64,000 bases of DNA from Clavibacter michiganensis. GTDB lineage: Bacteria; Actinomycetota; Actinomycetes; Actinomycetales; Microbacteriaceae. Positions 9,198-20,922 of the stretch are shown one piece after another. Below the pieces are notes generated by a model. That model was not told where the DNA came from and did not search any database. It saw only the letters and a program-made list of their open reading frames with translations. Each line of letters opens with the position of its first letter. Positions within the stretch are counted from its first letter, which is position 1. The position numbers and the translations under genes are program-made. The stretch lies in contig MDHJ01000001.1 in assembly GCA_002150995.1 (NCBI GenBank), forward strand, positions 1,984,001 to 2,048,000. Direction: 5' to 3'.

Positions 9198-11882
9198 TCA
9201 ATGCGCGGCCGCGGCCCATGAGTCCCCGCGGCCGACCTGCACCTCGAGCGGGACCCGCAGGTCCGCCGCGTGGGCCATGCGGTCGGTGACGATCGCCTCG
9301 AGCGCGTCCCACTCCCCCGCGGCGACCTCGAGGATGAGCTCGTCGTGGACCTGGAGCAGCATGCGCGACTCCATGCCGCGCTCGCGCATGTCGGCCTCGA
9401 TGCGGATCATCGCGATCTTCATGATGTCGGCGGCCGAGCCCTGGATGGGCGCGTTGAGCGCGGCGCGCTCGGCGTTGTCGCGCAGCACCCGGTTCGGGCT
9501 GGTGAGGTCGGGGAACGGACGGCGGCGGCCGAAGATGGTCTCCGTGTAGCCGGCCGCGCGCGCCTCCTCCACCACCTGCCGGAGGTAGTCGCGCACGGAG
9601 CCGAAGCGGGCGAAGTAGTCGGTCATGAGCTGCTTGGCCTCGGACGACGCGATCCGCAGCTGCTTGGACAGCCCGAAGGCGCTCAGCCCGTAGGCGAGGC
9701 CGTAGCTCATGGCCTTGACCTTGGTGCGCATCTCGGCGCTCACGTCGGCCGGCTCGACGCCGAAGATGCGCGATCCCACGAACCGGTGCAGGTCCTCCCC
9801 CGCCGCGAACGCCTCGATGAGGCCCTCGTCGCCCGAGAGGTGGGCCATGATCCGCATCTCGATCTGCGAGTAGTCGGCCGTGAGCAGGGTCTCGAAGCCC
9901 TCGCCCACGCGGATGGCGCTGCGGATGCGGCGACCCTCCTCGGTGCGCACCGGGATGTTCTGCAGGTTCGGGTCGTTCGAGGAGATGCGGCCCGTGGTCG
10001 TGCCGGTCTGCACGTACGTGGTGTGGATCCGCTCGTCGTCCCCGATCCCGCGTTCGAGCGTCTGGATGATCTGCCGCAGCTTGCTCGCGTCCCGGTGCTC
10101 GAGGAGGAGGTCGAGGAACGGGTGCGGGTTCGACGCCTGGAGGTCGGCGAGGGCGCCGGCGTCCGTGGAGAAGCCCGTCTTGTTGGCCCGCGTCTTCGGC
10201 ATGCCGAGCTGGTCGAAGAGGACCTCCTGCAGCTGCTTGGGCGATCCGAGGTTGATCTCCCTGCCGATCTCCGCGAAGGCGCGCTGCGCGAGGTCGGTGA
10301 TGCGCTCCTGCAGCTGCGCGCTGAGCTCGGCGAGCCCGGCGCGGTCGGTCGCCACGCCCCGCAGCTCCATCTCCACCAGCACGAGCAGGGTGGGCATCTC
10401 GATGTCGACGAGGACCCCGAGTGTGCGCTCGTCGAGCACCTCGCGGAGCGCGTGCTCGACGCGGAGCGTGTACCAGGCCTCGACCGGCGCCGTGAGGGCC
10501 TCCGTCTCGGGGACCAGCTGGTTGGCGTCCGGCTCGGGCAGGTCCTCGAGGAGGTACCGGCTGACGAGGGCGGCCAGCGTCTTGTCGGTGAAGCCGGGGC
10601 GCAGCAGCCACCCGGCGACGAGCACGTCGAAGGCGAGGCCGGAGAACGCGAGACCGGCCCGGCGCATGGCCTTGACCTGCACCTTCGCGTCCGACATGAC
10701 CTTCGGGGCGTCGCTGGCGAGCCACCGCTCGAAGGGGGCGTAGTCGGCACGGCCGGGCTGCCACGGCAGGGTGACGGCCTCGGTCGCGCTCGCGAGGCCG
10801 AACCCGACCGGCGCGCCGTCCTGCGTCTCCACGGTGAGGCCGAGCCCGTGCGGGGACGCCGCGCTCTGCGTCGCGATCCACTTGGCGAGCTCCTCGTCGA
10901 GCAGCTGCTGGGCACGGGGCGCCTGCGGGGCGGTCGACGGCTCCTGCTCCACCGTGCCGACGGGCGTGCCCTCGCTGGAGGCGGAGGCGCCGGATCCCTC
11001 GAGCTTCAGCACGCGCTCGAGCAGCTGCTTGAACTCCAGCACGGCGAAGACCTCGCGGAGCGCGGGCTCGTCGATGGGCTTGCGCTCGAGGTCCGCGGGG
11101 CCGAGCGGGAGCTCGACGTCGGTGAGCAGGCGGTTGAGGCGGCGGTTGCGGATGACGTTCTCGTACTGGGCGCGGAGGTTGTCGCCGACCTTGCCCGTGA
11201 TCTCGTCGCGGTGCTCGATGACCGCGTCGAGCGAGCCGAACTGGTTCAGCCACTTGACCGCGGTCTTCGGGCCGACCTTGTCGACGCCGATGAGGTTGTC
11301 GCTCGTCTCCCCCACGAGCGCCGCGATGTCCGGGTACATCTCCGGCTGCACCCCGTACTTCTCGAACACCTTCTCGGCGTCGTAGCGCGTGAGCTGGGAG
11401 ACGCCCTGCGTGGACGGGTAGAGCAGCGTGACGTCGTCGTTGACGAGCTGGATGGCGTCCCGGTCGCCGGAGACGACGAGCACGCGGTATCCCTGCTCGG
11501 CACCCTGCCGCGCGAGGGTCGCGAGGATGTCGTCCGCCTCGTGGTCCTCCTTGGTGAGGGTGGGGATGTTCATGGTCTTCAGAGCCCGCTCGAGCAGCGG
11601 GACCTGGCCGGTGAACTCGGCGGGCGTCTCGCCGCGGGTGCCCTTGTACTCCGGGTACTCGCGCGTGCGGAACGAGAAGCGCGAGATGTCGAAGGCGACG
11701 CCGACGTGCGTGGGCTTCTCCTTCTGCAGGAGGTTGATGAGCATCGCGATGAAGCCGTGCACGGCGTTCGTGTGCTGCCCCTCGCGGTTCTGGAAGCTCT
11801 CCGCCGGCAGGGCGTAGAAGGCCCGGAACGCCAGGGAATGGCCGTCGATGACGAGGAGGGTAGGCTTTTCCGTGTTCGGCAC
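9198..11882 (-). CDS. polA: DNA polymerase I
   Basis: Pol I fills repair gaps and removes RNA primers. The 894-residue product has an N-terminal 5' nuclease domain (LLVIDGHSLAFRAFYALP, DDILATLARQG, VVSGDRDAIQLV, LVGETSDNLIGVDKVGPKTA; residues 1 to about 290). A degenerate exonuclease-like domain spans roughly 310-480. The polymerase domain has motif A LLTADYSQIEMRIMAHLSGD, motif B RTKVKAMSYGLAYGLSAFGL and motif C LLQVHDELILEV. In the middle domain the family DxE proofreading motif is replaced by LTVETQDG, so 3'-5' exonuclease is probably absent, as in other actinobacterial Pol I. The start is GTG 11882 (MPNTEKPTLLVIDG), 6 nt after TAGGCT. Confidence 0.97.
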   Translation of the reverse strand: MPNTEKPTLLVIDGHSLAFRAFYALPAESFQNREGQHTNAVHGFIAMLINLLQKEKPTHVGVAFDISRFSFRTREYPEYKGTRGETPAEFTGQVPLLERALKTMNIPTLTKEDHEADDILATLARQGAEQGYRVLVVSGDRDAIQLVNDDVTLLYPSTQGVSQLTRYDAEKVFEKYGVQPEMYPDIAALVGETSDNLIGVDKVGPKTAVKWLNQFGSLDAVIEHRDEITGKVGDNLRAQYENVIRNRRLNRLLTDVELPLGPADLERKPIDEPALREVFAVLEFKQLLERVLKLEGSGASASSEGTPVGTVEQEPSTAPQAPRAQQLLDEELAKWIATQSAASPHGLGLTVETQDGAPVGFGLASATEAVTLPWQPGRADYAPFERWLASDAPKVMSDAKVQVKAMRRAGLAFSGLAFDVLVAGWLLRPGFTDKTLAALVSRYLLEDLPEPDANQLVPETEALTAPVEAWYTLRVEHALREVLDERTLGVLVDIEMPTLLVLVEMELRGVATDRAGLAELSAQLQERITDLAQRAFAEIGREINLGSPKQLQEVLFDQLGMPKTRANKTGFSTDAGALADLQASNPHPFLDLLLEHRDASKLRQIIQTLERGIGDDERIHTTYVQTGTTTGRISSNDPNLQNIPVRTEEGRRIRSAIRVGEGFETLLTADYSQIEMRIMAHLSGDEGLIEAFAAGEDLHRFVGSRIFGVEPADVSAEMRTKVKAMSYGLAYGLSAFGLSKQLRIASSEAKQLMTDYFARFGSVRDYLRQVVEEARAAGYTETIFGRRRPFPDLTSPNRVLRDNAERAALNAPIQGSAADIMKIAMIRIEADMRERGMESRMLLQVHDELILEVAAGEWDALEAIVTDRMAHAADLRVPLEVQVGRGDSWAAAAH

Positions 11883-11888
11883 GGGTCC

Positions 11889-11894
11889 AGCCTA
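11889..11894 (-). promoter_or_regulatory. Putative -10 box of polA (leaderless)
   Basis: TAGGCT, then GGACCC, then the polA GTG. It lies in the 54-bp divergent gap shared with the thioesterase gene on the other strand. Confidence 0.5.
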
Positions 11895-11936
11895 TCGAGG
11901 GCTCCCGACCTCGGACCCGGCCTCGGAGGATCCCCC

Positions 11937-12371
11937 ATGACCCAGCCCGCACCCGAGGACCACGCCGTGGATCCCCGGCTCCGGCAGCCCCAGGACGTCG
12001 GCGCCCTGGCGCGGAAGATGGGCATCGTGGTCACCGAGCTGGGCGCCGAGCGGTCCGTCGCGACCATGCCCGCCGAGGGCAACACCCAGCCCTACGGCGT
12101 CGTGCACGGCGGCGCCTACGTCGTGCTCGCGGAGTCGCTCGGCTCGATGTCGGCGAACGTCCACGCGGGCCCGGAGCGGGTCGCCTTCGGCATCGAGCTG
12201 AACGCGAGCCACACGCGCTCGGCATCGACCGGCACCGTGACGGGGACCTGCACGGCGATCCACCTCGGGGGCACGCTCACCACGCACGAGATCGTCATGA
12301 CCGACGACGAGGGCCGACGGCTGTCGACCGTGCGGATCACGAACATCATCCGCGAGCGCGGTCGGGGCTGA
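11937..12371 (+). CDS. PaaI-family hotdog-fold thioesterase
   Basis: The 144-residue protein is a single hotdog domain that should hydrolyse an acyl-CoA or aryl-CoA thioester; the substrate is unknown. The family signature is in NTQPYGVVHGGAYVVLAES, with HGG as the catalytic-helix entry and the E/S at the active site. The core strands FGIELNASHTRSASTGTVTG and TTHEIVMTDDEGR follow. GGAGGA is 6 nt upstream of ATG 11937, a clear ribosome site. It is the only protein gene read on the plus strand here and diverges from polA with 54 bp between them. Confidence 0.88.
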   Translation: MTQPAPEDHAVDPRLRQPQDVGALARKMGIVVTELGAERSVATMPAEGNTQPYGVVHGGAYVVLAESLGSMSANVHAGPERVAFGIELNASHTRSASTGTVTGTCTAIHLGGTLTTHEIVMTDDEGRRLSTVRITNIIRERGRG

Positions 12372-12395
12372 GCCGCCGCAGGCGCACGCGCGGTG

Positions 12396-12408
12396 CCCGC
12401 CCTGCGGG
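12396..12408 (+). terminator. Short hairpin between convergent genes
   Basis: CCCGC-CCT-GCGGG lies in the 63-bp gap between the thioesterase and pdtaR stop codons. With only five pairs it is weak, but its position fits a two-way terminator. Confidence 0.3.
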
Positions 12409-12434
12409 AAGCGGGAGGTGACGGCCCCGGGGCG

Positions 12435-13043
12435 CTAGGCCTTCTTGGCGCTCAGCTGCTCGATGATGGCCTGGGCCACGTCGTGCATGGTGAGACGGCG
12501 GTCCATGGACGCCTTCTGGATCCAGCGGAACGCCTCGGGCTCGGTGAGGCCCATCTTCTCGTTGAGGAGGCCCTTCGCCCGATCGACCAGCTTGCGGGTC
12601 TCGAAGCGCTCCACCAGGTCGGACACCTCGGCCTCGAGCGTGATGATCTGCGCGTAGCGGGCGAGCGCGATCTCGATCGCCGGGAGCAGGTCGTTCGGCG
12701 TGAAGGGCTTGACGACGTAGGCCAGCGCACCGGCCTCCCCCGCGCGCTCCACGAGCTCCTTCTGGCTGAAGGCCGTGAGGAGGACGACGGGGGCGATGTG
12801 GTTGCGGTTCAGCCGCTCCGCCGCGGAGATGCCGTCGAGCTGGGGCATCTTGACGTCCATGATGACGAGGTCGGGTCGCAGCTCCGTGGCCAGCGCGACC
12901 GCGGTCTCGCCGTCGCCGGCCTCGCCGACGACCTCGAAGCCGTTGTCGCGGAGGGTCTCCACGATGTCGAGGCGGATGAGCGACTCGTCCTCGGCGACGA
13001 CGACACGGCGGGGGGCTGCGGGGGCTGTTTCCTGGTCACTCAC
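12435..13043 (-). CDS. pdtaR: ANTAR-domain response regulator (PdtaR / AmiR-NasT family)
   Basis: A 202-residue two-domain regulator. The receiver domain has the acidic pair in VVVAEDES (residues 15-22), the phosphorylation site D63 in LVIMDVKMPQLDG, and the conserved Lys in YVVKPFTPNDL. The C-terminal ANTAR domain (LVDRAKGLLNEKMGLTEPEA, then IQKASMDRRLTMHDVAQAI) binds two-hairpin RNAs and prevents transcription termination in known members. Mycobacterium Rv1626 (PdtaR) has the same length and lies in the same region near polA. GTG 13043 is chosen because it begins the receiver fold and lies 7 nt after TAGGCT; longer frames would run into the tRNA. The partner kinase is not in the window. Confidence 0.9.
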   Translation of the reverse strand: MSDQETAPAAPRRVVVAEDESLIRLDIVETLRDNGFEVVGEAGDGETAVALATELRPDLVIMDVKMPQLDGISAAERLNRNHIAPVVLLTAFSQKELVERAGEAGALAYVVKPFTPNDLLPAIEIALARYAQIITLEAEVSDLVERFETRKLVDRAKGLLNEKMGLTEPEAFRWIQKASMDRRLTMHDVAQAIIEQLSAKKA

Positions 13044-13050
13044 GGATAGG

Positions 13051-13056
13051 AGCCTA
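13051..13056 (-). promoter_or_regulatory. Putative -10 box of pdtaR (leaderless)
   Basis: TAGGCT ends 7 nt before the pdtaR GTG, in the 39-bp gap separating it from the divergent tRNA-Leu gene. Confidence 0.5.
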
Positions 13057-13082
13057 CGGTATCGTCGGGCGGGCCGGTGCGC

Positions 13083-13168
13083 GCCGGATTGGCGGAATGG
13101 CAGACGCGGAGCACTCAAAATGCTCTGTCCGTGAGGGCGTGTGGGTTCGAGTCCCACATCCGGCACCA
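13083..13168 (+). tRNA. tRNA-Leu (anticodon CAA)
   Basis: The acceptor arms GCCGGAT and ATCCGGC pair perfectly, followed by discriminator A and an encoded CCA. The anticodon stem GAGCA/TGCTC holds the loop CTCAAAA with anticodon CAA, reading UUG. The long variable arm (TGTCCGTGAGGGCGT) is typical of a class II leucine tRNA. The T arm GTGGG-TTCGAGT-CCCAC is canonical. The gene diverges from pdtaR and shares a strong two-way terminator with pyk. Confidence 0.97.
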
Positions 13169-13198
13169 GCTCCTGCGGAGCACGCGGGGATGACACGC

Positions 13199-13234
13199 GA
13201 GAGGGCGGGCGACCATGTGGTCGCCCGCCCTCTC
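13199..13234. terminator. Bidirectional terminator between tRNA-Leu and pyk
   Basis: A perfect 17-bp inverted repeat (GAGAGGGCGGGCGACCA and its complement) around TG lies between the convergent tRNA-Leu and pyk genes. It is the longest hairpin in the window and can serve either strand. Confidence 0.8.
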
Positions 13235-13271
13235 CTGCGTCCGGGAAGGGCTCGCGCCCCGCCCTCCCGCC

Positions 13272-14717
13272 CTACTTCTCGTAGGCGGGAGCCGCCTCGT
13301 TCACGGCGTCGCCCACGACGTGGACCCGCAGCTCGTTGGTCGAGCCCGCGATGCCGGGAGGGGACCCGGCGATGACGACGACCTTCTGGCCGACCTCCGC
13401 GAGGCCCTCCGCGAGGAGCACGTCGTCGACCTGGTGGAACATCTGGTCGGTGTGCGTGACCGTGTCCACGAGGTACGTCTGCACGCCCCACGACAGCGCC
13501 AGGCGACGGCGGATGCCCTCGTTCGGCGTGAAGGCGAGGATCGGGATGCCGTTGCGCAGGCGCGTCATGCGCCGCACGGAGTCGCCCGACTCGGTGAACA
13601 CGCAGAGGAACCTGGCCTCCACGAACTCGGCCACCTCGGCGGCCGCGAGCGTGATGGCGCCGCCCTGCGTGAAGGGGCGCGTGCCGAGCTTCGGGATGCG
13701 CTCGAGCCCGTGCTCCTCGGTCGACTCGATGATGCGGGCCATGGTCTTGACCGTGACGACGGGGAACTCCCCGACGCTCGTCTCGCCGCTCAGCATGAGG
13801 GCGTCGGCGCCGTCGAGCACCGCGTTGGCGCAGTCGGAGGCCTCGGCGCGCGTGGGGCGGGGGCTCGTGATCATCGACTCGAGCATCTGCGTCGCGACGA
13901 TGACGGGCTTGGCCTTGCGGCGGGCGAGCTCGACGGCGCGCTTCTGCACGATCGGCACGGCCTCGAGCGGGAGCTCGACGCCGAGGTCGCCGCGGGCGAC
14001 CATGATGGCGTCGAACGCGTCGACGATCTCCTCGAGCGCGTCGACGGCCTGGGGCTTCTCGACCTTCGCGACGACGGGGACGCGGCGGCCCTCCTCGTCC
14101 ATGATCTCGTGCACGCGCACGATGTCGGACGCGTCGCGGACGAAGCTCAGGGCGATGAGGTCGGCGCCGAGGCGGAGGCCCCAGCGGAGGTCGGCCTCGT
14201 CCTTGCCGGAGAGCGCGGGCACGTTGACCGCCACTCCCGGGAGGTTGATGCCCTTGTTGTTGCTGACGGCGCCGGCGACCTCGACCGTGGTGGTGACGCG
14301 CGTGCCGTCGGTGGAGACCACGCGCAGCGTGACCTTGCCGTCGTCGATGAGCAGCGGGTCGCCCGGCTTCACGTCGCCGGGGAGGCCCTTGTAGGTGGTG
14401 GAGCAGATGTCCTTCGTGCCGAGGATGTCCTCGATCGTGATGACGAAGGTGTCGCCGAAGGCCAGGTCGTGCGGCCCGTCGGAGAACTTGCCGAGCCGGA
14501 TCTTCGGCCCCTGCAGGTCGACCAGGACGGCGACCGCGCGGCCGGCGTCGTCGGCCGCCTTGCGGATCGTGGAGTAGATGCCCTCGTGGACGTCGTAGGT
14601 GCCGTGGCTCAGGTTCATCCGCGCCACGTCCACGCCGGCGTCGATGATGGCTCGGATGCTCTCGTAGGAGCTGGTCGCGGGCCCGAGGGTCGCGACGATC
14701 TTCGCTCTTCTGGTCAT
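13272..14717 (-). CDS. pyk: Pyruvate kinase
   Basis: Pyruvate kinase turns phosphoenolpyruvate and ADP into pyruvate and ATP in glycolysis. The 481-residue product starts MTRRAKIVATLGPATSSYES. It holds ARMNLSHGTYD, the active-site signature MVARGDLGVELPLEAVP, and VIVATQMLESMITSPRPTRA. The B domain (about residues 70-170) and a C-terminal regulatory domain are present, so it is full length. ATG 14717 is preferred to a start 11 codons upstream because it gives the family N-terminus. It ends at a strong two-way terminator and lies 80 bp downstream of gltD. Confidence 0.96.
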   Translation of the reverse strand: MTRRAKIVATLGPATSSYESIRAIIDAGVDVARMNLSHGTYDVHEGIYSTIRKAADDAGRAVAVLVDLQGPKIRLGKFSDGPHDLAFGDTFVITIEDILGTKDICSTTYKGLPGDVKPGDPLLIDDGKVTLRVVSTDGTRVTTTVEVAGAVSNNKGINLPGVAVNVPALSGKDEADLRWGLRLGADLIALSFVRDASDIVRVHEIMDEEGRRVPVVAKVEKPQAVDALEEIVDAFDAIMVARGDLGVELPLEAVPIVQKRAVELARRKAKPVIVATQMLESMITSPRPTRAEASDCANAVLDGADALMLSGETSVGEFPVVTVKTMARIIESTEEHGLERIPKLGTRPFTQGGAITLAAAEVAEFVEARFLCVFTESGDSVRRMTRLRNGIPILAFTPNEGIRRRLALSWGVQTYLVDTVTHTDQMFHQVDDVLLAEGLAEVGQKVVVIAGSPPGIAGSTNELRVHVVGDAVNEAAPAYEK

Positions 14718-14797
14718 GCTCTGTCTGTCTCGCGTTTCTGCGTCGCACACGGACGCGGTTCGGGTGAGTGGTCGCGCGCGCGGACGCGGCGACGGGG

Positions 14798-16247
<1,450 letters not shown>

Positions 16248-16255
<8 letters not shown>

Positions 16256-19200
16256 CGGTCACCTCCAGGATGCGCTTCCAGGCGACGTCGCCGTCGGGGT
16301 CGAGGCCCTCGTCCACCGCGGTCTGTCGGGTGGCGAGGACGGCCGCGTAGTCGCGCGGCAGGATCTTGGTGAATCGGTGCATGGAGGTCTCCGGGTCGGC
16401 GAGCAGGCGCTCGGCCACGGTCGAGCCGGTCTCGGCGAGGTGCCGGCGGAGGAGGTCGAGCACGATCTCGACGTCGGCGCTCCCGAGCGGGTGCAGCTCG
16501 AGCTCGCCCGACGCGAGCGCGTCGGTGTTGATGCGGTCCTCGGCGAGATCGAGCACGTAGGCGGTGCCGCCCGACATGCCCGCGCCGATGTTGCGGCCGG
16601 TGCCGCCGAGCACGAGCGCGAGCCCGCCCGTCATGTACTCCAGCGCGTGGTCGCCGACCGCCTCGACGACCGCGGTGGCGCCGGAGTTGCGCACGAGGAA
16701 CCGCTCCCCCACCATGCCGCGGATGAACATCGTGCCCTGGGTCGCCCCGTAGCCGATGACGTTGCCGGCGATCACGTTCTCCTCGGCGGGGAAGCCGGCC
16801 CGCGAGTCCGGACGGACGACGATGTCGCCGCCGGACAGGCCCTTGCCGAGGTAGTCGTTGCTGTCGCCGACGAGGCGCAGCGTGATGCCCGCGGGCATGA
16901 ACGCGCCGAACGACTGGCCCGCGGACCCGCGCAGCGTCACGTCGATGGAGCCGGTGGGCAGGCCGTTCTCGCCGTGGGCCTTGGTGACCAGGTGGCCGAG
17001 CATGGTGCCGACCGCGCGCGCCGTGTTGCGGACGGGCAGGTCGATCTCCACGTGCCCCCCGTGGTCGAGGACGTCGCGGCTGAGGCGGATGAGCTCGTTG
17101 TCGAAGTGGTCCTCGAGCTCGTGGTCCTGCGAACGGCCGTGCTTCATCGGCTCGTCGTCGGCGAAGGCCGGGCCGACCAGGATCGGCGACAGGTCGAGCC
17201 CGGACGCCTTCCAGTGGTCGATCGCGTCGCCGACGCCCAGCAGGTCGTTGCGGCCGACGATCTCGTCGAGCGAGCGGTAGCCGAGCGCGGCGAGGTGCTC
17301 ACGCACCTCCTGCGCGATGAACTCGAAGAAGTTGACGACGTGGTCGGCCTTGCCGGGGAACCGCTTGCGCAGCTCCGGGTTCTGCGTGGCGACGCCCACG
17401 GGGCAGGTGTCGAGGTGGCAGACGCGCATCATGATGCAGCCCGACACGACGAGGGGCGCGGTGGCGAAGCCGAACTCCTCCGCGCCGAGGAGCGCGCCGA
17501 CGATGACGTCCCGTCCGGACTTCATCTGGCCGTCGACCTGCACGACCACGCGGTCGCGCATGCCGTTGAGGCGGAGGGTCTGCTGCGTCTCCGCGAGACC
17601 CAGCTCCCACGGCGTGCCCGCGTGCTTGAGCGAGTTGACCGGGCTCGCGCCCGTGCCCCCGTCGTGGCCCGAGACGAGGATCACGTCGCTGAGCGCCTTC
17701 GCCACGCCCGCGGCGACCGCGCCGATGCCCGACTGGCTCACCAGCTTCGTGTGGATCCGGGCGGACGGGTTCGCGCGCTTGAGGTCGAAGATGAGCTGCT
17801 TGAGGTCCTCGATCGAGTAGATGTCGTGGTGGGGCGGTGGGGAGATGAGCCCCACGCCCGCGGTCGCGTGGCGGGTGCGCGCCACCCACGGGTAGACCTT
17901 CCCCGGCGGGAGCTGCCCTCCTTCACCGGGCTTGGCGCCCTGCGCGAGCTTGATCTGGATGTCGTCGGCGTGCGTGAGGTACATGCTCGTGACGCCGAAG
18001 CGGCCGGACGCCACCTGCTTGATGGAGCTGCGCCGCTCGGGGTCGAGCAGGCGCTCCACGTTCTCGCCGCCCTCGCCCGTGTTCGACTTGGCGCCCAGCC
18101 GGTTCATCGCGATCGCGAGCGTCTCGTGCGCCTCCTCGGAGATCGAGCCATAGCTCATCGCGCCCGTGGAGAAGCGCTTGACGATGTCGGAGATGGGCTC
18201 CACCTCGTCGAGCGGGACCGGCGGGCGCGTGCCCGTGCGCAGCTGGAACATGCCGCGGAGGGTCATGAGGTCCTTCGACTGCGCGTCGACCATGGACGTG
18301 TACTCGCGGAAGATGTCGTACCGGCGCGTGCGCGTGGCGTGCTGCAGCCGGAAGATCGTGTCCGGGTTGAAGAGGTGGGGCGAGCCGTCGCGGCGCCACT
18401 GGTACTCGCCGCCCGTCTGCAGGCGCTCGTGCGACAGCACGGCCCCGTCCGTCGGGTAGGCGCTGCGGTGGCGCGCGGCGTTCTCCGCCGCGATGACGTC
18501 GATGCCGACGCCGCCGAGGCGCGTGGTGGTGCCCGAGAAGTACTGGTCCACCAGCTCCTGCGAGAGGCCGACGGCCTCGAAGCACTGCGCGCCGGCGTAG
18601 GAGGAGACCGTCGAGATGCCCATCTTGGACATGATCTTCAGCACGCCCTTGCCGAGGCCCTTGATGAGGTTGCGCGTGGCCTTCTCCGGCGTCACGCCCG
18701 TGAGCATGCCGCTGCGGACCAGGTCCTCGCAGGACTCCATGGCCAGGTACGGGTTCACCGCCGAGGCGCCGTACCCGATGAGCAGCGCGATGTGGTGCAC
18801 CTCGCGCACGTCGCCGGCCTCGACCACGATGCCGACCTTCATGCGGGTCTGCTTGCGGATGAGGTGGTGGTGCACCGCCGCGATCATGAGGAGCGACGGG
18901 ATGGGCGCCAGGTCGCGGTTGGAGTCGCGGTCCGACAGGACGATGAACTGCGCCCCGTGGGCGATGGCGCGGTCGACCTCGTCGCACATCGCGTCGATCC
19001 GCTTCTGCATGGCGAGGGGGCCGTCGTCGACGCGGTAGAGCCCGCTCACGATCGTGGTGGTGCGGCTGCCCGGCCGGTGGTCGATGTGGATGACCTTGGC
19101 GAGCTCGTCGTTGTCGATGACGGGGAAGTCGAGCACGACCTGCTTGGCGTGCTCCGGGCCCGCGTCGAGCAGGTTCCGCTGCGGGCCGAGGCCGAGGCGG

Positions 19201-20819
19201 AGGCTGGTGACGACCTCCTCGCGGATGGAGTCCAGCGGCGGGTTCGTGACCTGCGCGAACTGCTGCGTGAAGTAGTCGAACAGCAGGCGCGGACGCTGCG
19301 ACAGGACCGCGATGGGCGTGTCCGACCCCATGGCGCCGAGGGGCTCGGCCCCCACCTTCGCCATGGGCATGAGGAGCATCCGCACCTCCTCCTCCGTGTA
19401 GCCGAAGGTGCGCTGGCGGCGGACGACGGACGCCGGCGTGTGCACGATGTGCTCACGCTCCGGCAGGTCCGACAGGTGGATGCGGTTCTCGAGCCACTCG
19501 CCCCACGGCGCGCTCGCCGCGAGCTCGGACTTGATCTCGTCGTCCTCGATGATGCGGCCGGCCTCGGTGTCGACGAGGAACATCTTGCCCGGGCGGAGCC
19601 GGCCCTTGCGGGCGATGCGCGCGGGGTCGATCTCGAGGACGCCGATCTCGCTGCCGAGCACGACGAGGCCGTCGTGCGTGACGAGGTAGCGGCCCGGGCG
19701 GAGCCCGTTGCGGTCGAGCGTGGCGCCGACGAGCGTGCCGTCGGTGAACGTGAGCGCGGCCGGACCGTCCCACGGCTCCATGACCATGGAGTGGTACTCG
19801 TAGAAGTCGCGGCGGACGGGGTCGATGTCGCTCTGCTTCTCCCACGCCTCGGGGACCATCATCATCATCGCGTGGGGCAGGCTGCGGCCGCTGAGGCTGA
19901 GGAGCTCGAGCACCTCGTCGAAGGAGGCGGAGTCGCTCGCACCGGGCGTGACGATGGGCAGGAGCGGCCCCAGGTCGCCGAGCAGCTCCGACTCGAGCTG
20001 CGACTGACGGGCGCGCATCCAGTTGCGGTTGCCGGCGACGGTGTTGATCTCGCCGTTGTGCGCCATCATCCGCAGCGGCTGCGCGAGCGGCCACGACGGG
20101 AAGGTGTTCGTGGAGTAGCGGGAGTGAACGATCGCGAGCCTCGAGGCGAAGCGCTCGTCGGAGAGGTCGGGGTAGAAGGGCTCCAGCTGGAGCGTCGTGA
20201 CCATGCCCTTGTAGACGAGCGTCCGCGAGGACAGCGAGATGAAGTACGCGCCGAGCTCCCGCTCCGCCCGCTTGCGGAGGCGGAAGGCGAGCCGGTCGAG
20301 GGCGAGGCCCGCGGGACGGTCGGCGGGCTCCGCCGCGTCGGACGCCAGGAAGAGCTGGCGGAACGCCGGCATCGCCTTGCGCGCCAGGTTTCCGAGGTGG
20401 GTCGGGTCGACGGGGACCTCGCGCCAGCCGAGGACGCGCAGCCGCTCGGTTCCCGCGATCCGCTCGATGCCCGCCTCGAGCTCCTCGCGCTCGGCGTCGT
20501 CGGTGGGCAGGAACGCCATGCCCACGACGTACTCCCCCATGGGCGGCAGGTCGAAGCCCGCGACGCCGCGGAGGAACTCGTCGGGGATCTGCGTCATGAT
20601 GCCCGCGCCGTCGCCCGTGCCTGCGTCGGAGCCGATGGCGCCGCGGTGCTCGAGGTTCCGCAGCGCGTCGAGCGCGTTGACGATGATGTCGTGGCCCGGG
20701 GTGCCGCGCAGGGTGGCCACCATGGCCAGGCCGCACGCGTCCTTCTCGAAGGCGGGGTCGTACAGGCCCTGCTTCGCGGGGAACGCGCCGCCGGGAGGGG
20801 AGGTGGAGGAGAACGCCAT
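16248..20819 (-). CDS. gltB: Glutamate synthase large subunit
   Basis: GltB carries the glutaminase and synthase sites of NADPH glutamate synthase. The 1523-residue product is full length. The N-terminal glutaminase nucleophile is most likely C29 in [14 protein letters not shown], exposed after removal of a short propeptide. The central and FMN-binding synthase domains include [21 protein letters not shown]. The 3Fe-4S loop is [15 protein letters not shown]. The C-terminal beta-helix has [24 protein letters not shown] lies 8 nt before ATG 20819. A 103-bp gap separates it from lgt upstream. Confidence 0.97.
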
Positions 20820-20899
20820 GGGAACCGTCCTAGATGCACTGCGGAGGGACGTCGCTGGCCCTGTGGTGGGGACCGCCTCGCTGAGCAGGAGACGGTGAC

Positions 20900-20915
20900 C
20901 GCGGGGGTGCCCGCG
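20900..20915 (-). terminator. Small hairpin after lgt
   Basis: CGCGGG and CCCGCG form a 6-bp stem with a 4-nt loop 8 bp after the lgt stop, in the 103-bp gap before gltB. Confidence 0.35.
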
Positions 20916-20922
20916 CTGGGGA

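Noticed and set aside
13083..13271. tRNA-Leu as an integration site for a mobile element
   Set aside because: No integrase, no repeated tRNA 3' end and no foreign composition nearby; ordinary core genes flank it.
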